Part shown: positions 59,485 through 64,000 of the stretch, piece by piece
How positions within the stretch are numbered: position 1 is the first letter of the stretch
Layout of the letters: each line of letters starts with the position of its first letter
From: Deltaproteobacteria bacterium
Lineage (GTDB): Bacteria; Bdellovibrionota; Bdellovibrionia; Bdellovibrionales; JAMPXM01
Direction of reading: 5' to 3'
NCBI GenBank assembly: GCA_017302795.1
Contig: JAFLCB010000002.1
Location: forward strand, 248,001 to 312,000
Length of the DNA stretch: 64,000 nt
Position numbers and translations under genes: made by a program
Notes under the pieces: model-generated
The model's database searches: none
The model's input: the letters and a program-made list of their open reading frames with translations, nothing else
Told to the model about the DNA's origin: nothing

Positions 59485-61509
59485 TTAACGACGCACGCAC
59501 TGAGGCGCTGGACGCCAGGGAGCGACGGCTTTTTCTGGTTTGAGCGGCTGCATTTCAAGAGCGGCGTGGTGGGCCGCGACGAAGTCGATAACGTAGTTCA
59601 AGGTCGAACTTGGAGCCATATTGTATCGATGAATGGCCCAGAAACTTAATCCGAGTTCTCGAATTTCACGTAGCCGCTCTTGTGAATGTCTGCGGGTGCG
59701 GCTTTGACATTTTTTTGACGTTAAAGCCAAACACTCGACATTGCCTTCGCCCCAATTGTAAGCGGCGATCGCAAGTTTTGGATCCCGAGGGAACATATTT
59801 AAAAGAACGCGGAAATACCTTCCGGCGGCTTCCGATGATTTAGCGAGATCCGCGCGGTCGTCGCACGGACTTGCCATGTGAGTGGTGACTTTTCCTTTTT
59901 CGTTGGTCACCGGAATCAGTTGTTCGATTTTCAAGCCAAAGCGTGAGTCGGTCGCAGTCGACGGCATAAACTGCCAAGGGCCAACTGCTTTCGCGGAAGA
60001 AATTTGCACTGGGTATCCCTCTTCAATGAAGAACGTAGATTCGATGAGAGTGATAAACGAAAACTCCGCGGGAACTCGGCTCGCTTTTAATCCTTTGATA
60101 ACGACGTCGCGATTAGGAATATAATTTGTCGCAAACGCTTTGAATCGACGCGACTCCTGCCACTCTTTTACTTTTTTCGCGACCAGTGGATTTTTTCGGT
60201 CCTTGGCCCACGACTTTGTCACGCGGTCGGAGAGGTCTACCGGAACCATCCATCCTGTTAAACCCGCGTTCTTGTTTTGCGGAGTTTCTATATTTGGTGC
60301 CGGGACAAGCGGTTGCTGTTCGTCGAGGAAGAAACCGTCGTCTTCGCCCTCTTCCGGTTCAGCTGGAGCTGAAGGCGCCGGAGCTTGCGGCGCAGGACCA
60401 TTTGACGGAGTGCTAGGAGCACTTGAGGGTTTTGGTGCTGGCGCTGCCGTTTTTGGTGTTTTCTTCTGGCGAACTAAAATGAAAACTCGTTCGTTGCTCT
60501 CGGGAAGAATGCCGAGCATTCCAGGAACAGTCGCGGCAATCTCAATAAATAATTCGCCGCGCGTGGTGTTTCCGATCATGCGTCCTTCGAGATCACGGTA
60601 CGTTTCGGTACCTTTACAGTTCAGTTTAAGTGGTTCGTCGAGATCGTTGGTCTCGACCAGTCGGCCGGAAGGACAAATCGATGGATCGCCCATTTCGAGA
60701 TCAAAGCCCGATGGACCCCAAGCAACTTCGAAAGATTGCAAACGACCATAGCGAGTGGTTTTGAAATCTGTAGCCAGCCGCTTAAGATGAACCTGGTCTA
60801 ACTTTTCCTGTTTTACTGATCGAACAATAATCGAGACCTCTTGGTTGCGAAGAATGAATCCCGCTTTTGCTTTAGATCCATGGCGTTCTTTGAGGGACAT
60901 CGTCGCAGTCGCGCATTGAAGGCCTTTGGGCGACTCGGGAGGCAAATCTAAGGTTACGCGACGACAGAGAAGAGCCATGTCGAAGGAGCTTTGCTCGCCG
61001 TTCGCGGTTTTGCCTGTGATAGATTTGTACCGAACATCTGGATTGGCGGCCGTCCCTTTGTTTGCAACGTCTTTGTCGGTGAAATCAAATGATAGTTTTC
61101 CTGAATCTCGGAGGTTAACAAGAACTCGGATGCGGCTAGCCGACTCCTCGATTCGAGCTCCCAATATTTGGGCTGCGAGTTCGCGATCTTCTTTTTCTAA
61201 ATTTTCAGGTCCTGCCTCTTGACCCGCTTCTGGGCCGGCGTCCCGTCTTGGGGAGTCTTGAATTAATTCTTGTTTCAGTCGATCGAGGGCTTGATCGTCG
61301 CCGGCTCCGGTATGCGAACGGCCAGATTTGTCTTTGTATCCAGTTGTATTGGATTGTTCGTGAAATTGCTGAGCCTTAGGGGCGGGAGCACACGCCGAGA
61401 CTGCAAGCGTGGCGAGTCCAGACGCAAGTACAACTACAGTCGCAACGACGGATTTCAGCTTCCGCCTCGGCAGTTCTGTTGGTTTATGTTTGTATGGCTC
61501 ACGTGGCAT
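59485..61509 (-). CDS. Lytic transglycosylase lipoprotein (SLT domain)
   Basis: 674 residues. A hydrophobic segment ends in AVSAC (~40), a plausible lipobox, so it is probably outer-membrane-anchored. Residues ~100-360 form a beta-rich domain I do not recognise. A Pro/Ala linker (~375-430) follows, then the SLT domain (~495-640): EFSFITLIESTFF with the catalytic Glu, SAKAVGPWQFMPSTA and LAIAAYNWGEGNV. It cleaves glycan strands to anhydromuropeptides. The large N-terminal domain is unlike MltD (no LysM visible) and could bring specificity. GAGGG lies 4 nt upstream. Confidence 0.88.
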   Translation of the reverse strand: MPREPYKHKPTELPRRKLKSVVATVVVLASGLATLAVSACAPAPKAQQFHEQSNTTGYKDKSGRSHTGAGDDQALDRLKQELIQDSPRRDAGPEAGQEAGPENLEKEDRELAAQILGARIEESASRIRVLVNLRDSGKLSFDFTDKDVANKGTAANPDVRYKSITGKTANGEQSSFDMALLCRRVTLDLPPESPKGLQCATATMSLKERHGSKAKAGFILRNQEVSIIVRSVKQEKLDQVHLKRLATDFKTTRYGRLQSFEVAWGPSGFDLEMGDPSICPSGRLVETNDLDEPLKLNCKGTETYRDLEGRMIGNTTRGELFIEIAATVPGMLGILPESNERVFILVRQKKTPKTAAPAPKPSSAPSTPSNGPAPQAPAPSAPAEPEEGEDDGFFLDEQQPLVPAPNIETPQNKNAGLTGWMVPVDLSDRVTKSWAKDRKNPLVAKKVKEWQESRRFKAFATNYIPNRDVVIKGLKASRVPAEFSFITLIESTFFIEEGYPVQISSAKAVGPWQFMPSTATDSRFGLKIEQLIPVTNEKGKVTTHMASPCDDRADLAKSSEAAGRYFRVLLNMFPRDPKLAIAAYNWGEGNVECLALTSKKCQSRTRRHSQERLREIRELGLSFWAIHRYNMAPSSTLNYVIDFVAAHHAALEMQPLKPEKAVAPWRPAPQCVRR

Positions 61510-61701
61510 ACGTCCCTCACCGGATTCTTAGTGCAAGGCATGGGCGCGGTCCTTAAAGGGTGCCATCGAAAGAATCGCTAAGTTTCGGTTTTACCAGGCA
61601 AAAGCGAAAGTCTGGAAAGGGTGCCGGAAGTCGCTTTAATTCGGTTTGGCGAGTATTTCCCGCAGTGCCGATATATTGAGCAACATTGAAAGGAGTTCGC
61701 G

Positions 61702-61767
61702 ATGACAAAAACTGGCGTTATCAGCTGGCAAAAGCGCCGTTTCTTGACTGCGCGGCGGGAGAGGTGA
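61702..61767 (+). CDS. Short upstream ORF, possible leader peptide for gcvT
   Basis: A 21-codon ORF (MTKTGVISWQKRRFLTARRER) with a strong AAAGGAG 7 nt before its ATG, 37 nt upstream of gcvT. The product is very basic (6 Arg, 2 Lys). It could be a leader peptide coupling translation to gcvT expression, or a chance ORF. I do not see glycine-riboswitch cores in the ~295-nt gap; it does hold two AAAGGGTGCC direct repeats (61556 and 61616). Confidence 0.35.
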   Translation: MTKTGVISWQKRRFLTARRER

Positions 61768-61804
61768 AAAGTGCGTCGCTAGAAGAGATCAACCGTGAGG
61801 CAAT

Positions 61805-62929
61805 ATGACCGAAGCCAGTTCCCCCAAAAAAACTCCGTTGGCGGATGAGCATGTCCGTTTGGGCGCGCGCATGGTGGACTTTGCTGGCTGGTGGATGCCG
61901 GTTCAATATCGAGGTCTGAAGGAAGAGCATCTCAGCTGTCGGACTGGAGTTGGCCTTTTTGATGTTTCGCACATGGGTGAGTTTCGCGTTCGCGGACCGA
62001 AGTCGCTTGAAACTCTTCAATGGATAACCACCAATGATGTTTCGAAACTTTCAGCAGGCGAAGCGCACTACTCGCTGTTTCCAAATCCGCAAGGTGGCTT
62101 GGTCGATGATCTGATCGTTTATTGCGTAAAGCCCGGCGAAGAGTACCTCTTGTGTGTCAACGCGGCGAATATCGAAAAAGATTTTGCGTTTGTCACAAGC
62201 AACAATCGCGGGGCTGAAATTTCGAACGAAAGTTCGGACTGGGGCCAAATCGCGGTCCAGGGCCCGAAAGCTTTGGTTCTGCTTGATCGAGTGTTTGAGG
62301 CTAGCGAAGTAAAGCCGTCAGCTATGAAGGCCTTCACACATCGTGCTTTCGCGTGGAACGGAACGAAAGTAATTTTAGCTCGAACCGGATATACGGGTGA
62401 AGAGGGAGCCGAAGTTTTTGTTCCGGCTTCAGTAGTGGTCAATTTGTGGCGCGAGTTTTTAGAAAAAGGCAAAGACCTAGGGGCCGAGCCGATTGGTCTT
62501 GGTGCTCGCGACACGCTTCGCACGGAAATGAAATATTCGCTCTATGGCCATGAAATCGATGACACCACAAACCCCTACGAGGCAGGACTTGGCTGGGTGA
62601 TAAAGCCTGAGGCCAAAGACTTCATCGGTCGAGCGGCAATTGTCGCAGTAAAAGAAAAGGGTTTTTCGCGGAAGTTGATTGGGTTTGAGCTGACCGAGCG
62701 TGGAATTCCACGTCAGGGTTACACGCTGCTGTCCCCAACTGGGGGGAAAATCGGAGTATGCACGAGCGGGACGATGTCGCCCTCGACAGGTGCTTCGATC
62801 GGAATTGGCTATGTGAACACTGAATTTGCTGCAAATGGAACAGAGATCGCCGTAGATATTCGCGGGAAAGCCGTGAAGGCGAAAGTGCGACCGACGCCAT
62901 TTGTGACGACTTCGTTAACTACGAAATGA
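61805..62929 (+). CDS. gcvT: Glycine cleavage system T protein (aminomethyltransferase)
   Basis: 374 residues. Transfers the aminomethyl carbon from lipoyl-H protein to tetrahydrofolate, releasing ammonia. Family features: VRLGARMVDFAGWWMPVQYRG at the start, FDVSHMGEFRVRG (~53), YCVKPGEEYLLCVNAANIEKD (~108), ARTGYTGEEGAEVFVP (~195), GLGARDTLRTEMKYSLYGHEI (~235) and the C-terminal CTSGTMSPSTGASIGIGYV. GAGG lies 4 nt upstream. gcvH follows after 32 nt. gcvP is not in the window after gcvH. Confidence 0.96.
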   Translation: MTEASSPKKTPLADEHVRLGARMVDFAGWWMPVQYRGLKEEHLSCRTGVGLFDVSHMGEFRVRGPKSLETLQWITTNDVSKLSAGEAHYSLFPNPQGGLVDDLIVYCVKPGEEYLLCVNAANIEKDFAFVTSNNRGAEISNESSDWGQIAVQGPKALVLLDRVFEASEVKPSAMKAFTHRAFAWNGTKVILARTGYTGEEGAEVFVPASVVVNLWREFLEKGKDLGAEPIGLGARDTLRTEMKYSLYGHEIDDTTNPYEAGLGWVIKPEAKDFIGRAAIVAVKEKGFSRKLIGFELTERGIPRQGYTLLSPTGGKIGVCTSGTMSPSTGASIGIGYVNTEFAANGTEIAVDIRGKAVKAKVRPTPFVTTSLTTK

Positions 62930-62961
62930 AATTTTAATTTTTGAAATCAGGAGGATCAGAG

Positions 62962-63351
62962 ATGTCGAACTATCAATTGCCAGAAGATTTTTACTACACA
63001 AAAGACCACGAGTGGGCACAGGTTGATGAAAACATCGTGACCATTGGAGTTACGGAATTTGCGCAGGAGCAACTTGGCGAGATCGTCTATCTCGATCTTC
63101 CAGAAGAAGGCGCAAAATACTCACAAGGTGAAAGCTTTGGCGTCGTCGAATCGGTGAAAGCAGCGAGCGACTTGTATGCTCCCGTTTCGGGAACTGTCAT
63201 CGAAGTAAATCAGTCGTTGATCGAAGACCCATCAGGTCTTAACGATGACCCGATGAACACCGGCTGGTTGATTCGAATCGAAATGGAAACCGAAAAAGAA
63301 TTGGCGAATATCATGCGCGCGCCAGATTATCGTAAGTTGATTTCGAAGTAG
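62962..63351 (+). CDS. gcvH: Glycine cleavage system H protein
   Basis: 129 residues from the ATG at 62962 with AGGAGG 7 nt upstream. Lipoyl-carrier of the glycine cleavage complex; the lipoylated Lys lies in GVVESVKAASDLYAPVSG (~residue 64). YYTKDHEWAQVDENIVTIGVTEFAQEQLGEIVYLDLPE is the standard N-terminal half. Length is normal. Ends the gcvTH unit, with a terminator 59 nt downstream. Confidence 0.97.
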   Translation: MSNYQLPEDFYYTKDHEWAQVDENIVTIGVTEFAQEQLGEIVYLDLPEEGAKYSQGESFGVVESVKAASDLYAPVSGTVIEVNQSLIEDPSGLNDDPMNTGWLIRIEMETEKELANIMRAPDYRKLISK

Positions 63352-63410
63352 CGAAAAACGGCTCTGAAACCGGTTCTGAGAGACATTCAGCGCCTGAACA
63401 GTCACTTTTA

Positions 63411-63436
63411 AAAGCGGTCCCGACGGGCCGCTTTTT
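63411..63436 (+). terminator. Intrinsic terminator after gcvH
   Basis: AAAGCGG, one bulged base, CCC, a GAC loop, GGG, CCGCTTT, then further T. It shows that gcvTH ends here without gcvP. Confidence 0.85.
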
Positions 63437-63582
63437 CTTTAGAGCTAAAATACTGGCACCACAGATGGCCGCAGGTCTCTCTTTCTGTTGCCGTTCCTTT
63501 GCCTGGCTATTGCCCGGATATTGCCCGGATATTGCTTGGTATGGGGCTTCGAACCTGTACGTGAGTGAACGGAGCCCTAACC

Positions 63583-64000
63583 ATGACCAGAAAATCCAGC
63601 CTCATTCTATCGAGTCTTTTTTTATTCGGTGTGACTTCACTCAGTTCGGTCGTGGCGATAGCGAAATCGTCCGTGCTCCAAGAAATTAAAACATTTGATG
63701 GTCAGGTCATGCGTTGTGAATCGCGCGAGGATCTCGGGCGCATGGGCTATCAAGTTTCTTCTCTTTTGGGCGGGATTCGACCACCCAACTTGGAAGTGAA
63801 GTTGAATATCGTGACACTGAAGTGTGCCGAACGGGCCGGTATTTACCGGTTCGAACCCGCGGCTCTTGGTGCAAGGGTGCCGAATTCCCGCGATGGTTTT
63901 GTCGAATTCTCGAGCCTTGAGCTGGTCGCGTACACGCCGGATTTAAAAGTATTGCGATCTCTGCCAATCGATCTTCGGTCTTCGTCACATTCTCTTGTTG
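63583..64000 (+). CDS. Secreted protein of unknown function, N-terminal part
   Basis: Open from the ATG at 63583 to the right edge without a stop (139 codons). CGGAG lies 8 nt upstream. A signal peptide (MTRKSSLILSSLFLFGVTSL, then a site near VVAIA) predicts export. The visible mature part has two cysteines (VMRCESRE, TLKCAERA) and alternating strands (LEVKLNIVTLKC, LELVAYTPDLKV), suggesting a small beta-rich secreted domain with a disulfide. No family is recognised. Upstream, 63508-63540 contains short ATATTGCCCGG direct repeats of unknown meaning. Confidence 0.65.
   Translation, partial: MTRKSSLILSSLFLFGVTSLSSVVAIAKSSVLQEIKTFDGQVMRCESREDLGRMGYQVSSLLGGIRPPNLEVKLNIVTLKCAERAGIYRFEPAALGARVPNSRDGFVEFSSLELVAYTPDLKVLRSLPIDLRSSSHSLV

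Noticed and set aside
61510-61804. Glycine riboswitch before gcvT
   Set aside because: The expected location, but the conserved core elements are not visible by eye; a covariance-model search would settle it.

Overview
The window reads like chromosomal DNA of a Bdellovibrio-like bacterium (phylum Bdellovibrionota, possibly predatory). This is inferred, not proven. The clues are one long flagellar export and regulation operon (fliL to fliA), a partial Tad/Flp pilus locus, many signal-peptide proteins with no recognisable family, wall enzymes (a PBP1-type synthase and a lytic transglycosylase lipoprotein), and an NtrC-type sigma-54 activator together with a good sigma-54 promoter. Coding density is high, many genes overlap by 1-14 nt, and GTG starts are common. 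I see no rRNA, tRNA, CRISPR array, insertion sequence or prophage.

Layout. 0-5.1 kb (minus): ileS-lspA-lgt, the isoleucyl-tRNA synthetase and lipoprotein-maturation genes, followed by a secreted protein cut by the left edge and preceded by a His-rich protein. 5.3-10.4 kb (minus): an operon of a radical SAM/SPASM enzyme, a small coupled ORF, a CHASE2 sensor kinase and an NtrC-family regulator. This is the best candidate for an undescribed peptide-modification and signalling system. 10.7-18.6 kb: PBP1, a GroES-domain protein with a histone-like Lys/Ala tail, an outer-membrane barrel and two secreted proteins of unknown role. 18.9-26.6 kb: KamA-family aminomutase, UvrD/PcrA helicase, a metallopeptidase-like lipoprotein with a partner barrel, a SPOR protein and an inositol monophosphatase-family enzyme.

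26.8-38.4 kb (plus): fliL-M-N-O-P-Q-R-flhB-flhA-flhF-flhG-fliA, tightly packed behind a canonical -24/-12 promoter. 38.4-47.4 kb: a 1106-residue exported protein with nucleotidyltransferase-like and ADP-ribosyltransferase-like motifs, an RpoH-type sigma factor, a PHA-system-family protein, aspS, and two coupled secreted proteins. 47.6-58.0 kb: pieces of a Tad/Flp pilus system (Flp pilin, TadE/G-like pseudopilins, CpaB-like protein, CpaC secretin, CpaF ATPase) with a regulator-kinase fusion. A Gly/Met-repeat surface protein on the opposite strand splits the locus. 58.1-64 kb: a small basic protein, folD, a lytic transglycosylase, gcvT-gcvH (glycine cleavage; gcvP is not here), and a secreted protein cut by the right edge.

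Non-coding structure: three near-identical perfect hairpins with 26-27 bp stems sit 4-8 nt from stop codons of minus-strand genes. There are also several intrinsic terminators (one buried inside a convergent gene), short tandem repeats before aspS and after the PBP gene, and a compound dyad region of about 90 bp upstream of the Gly/Met-repeat gene.
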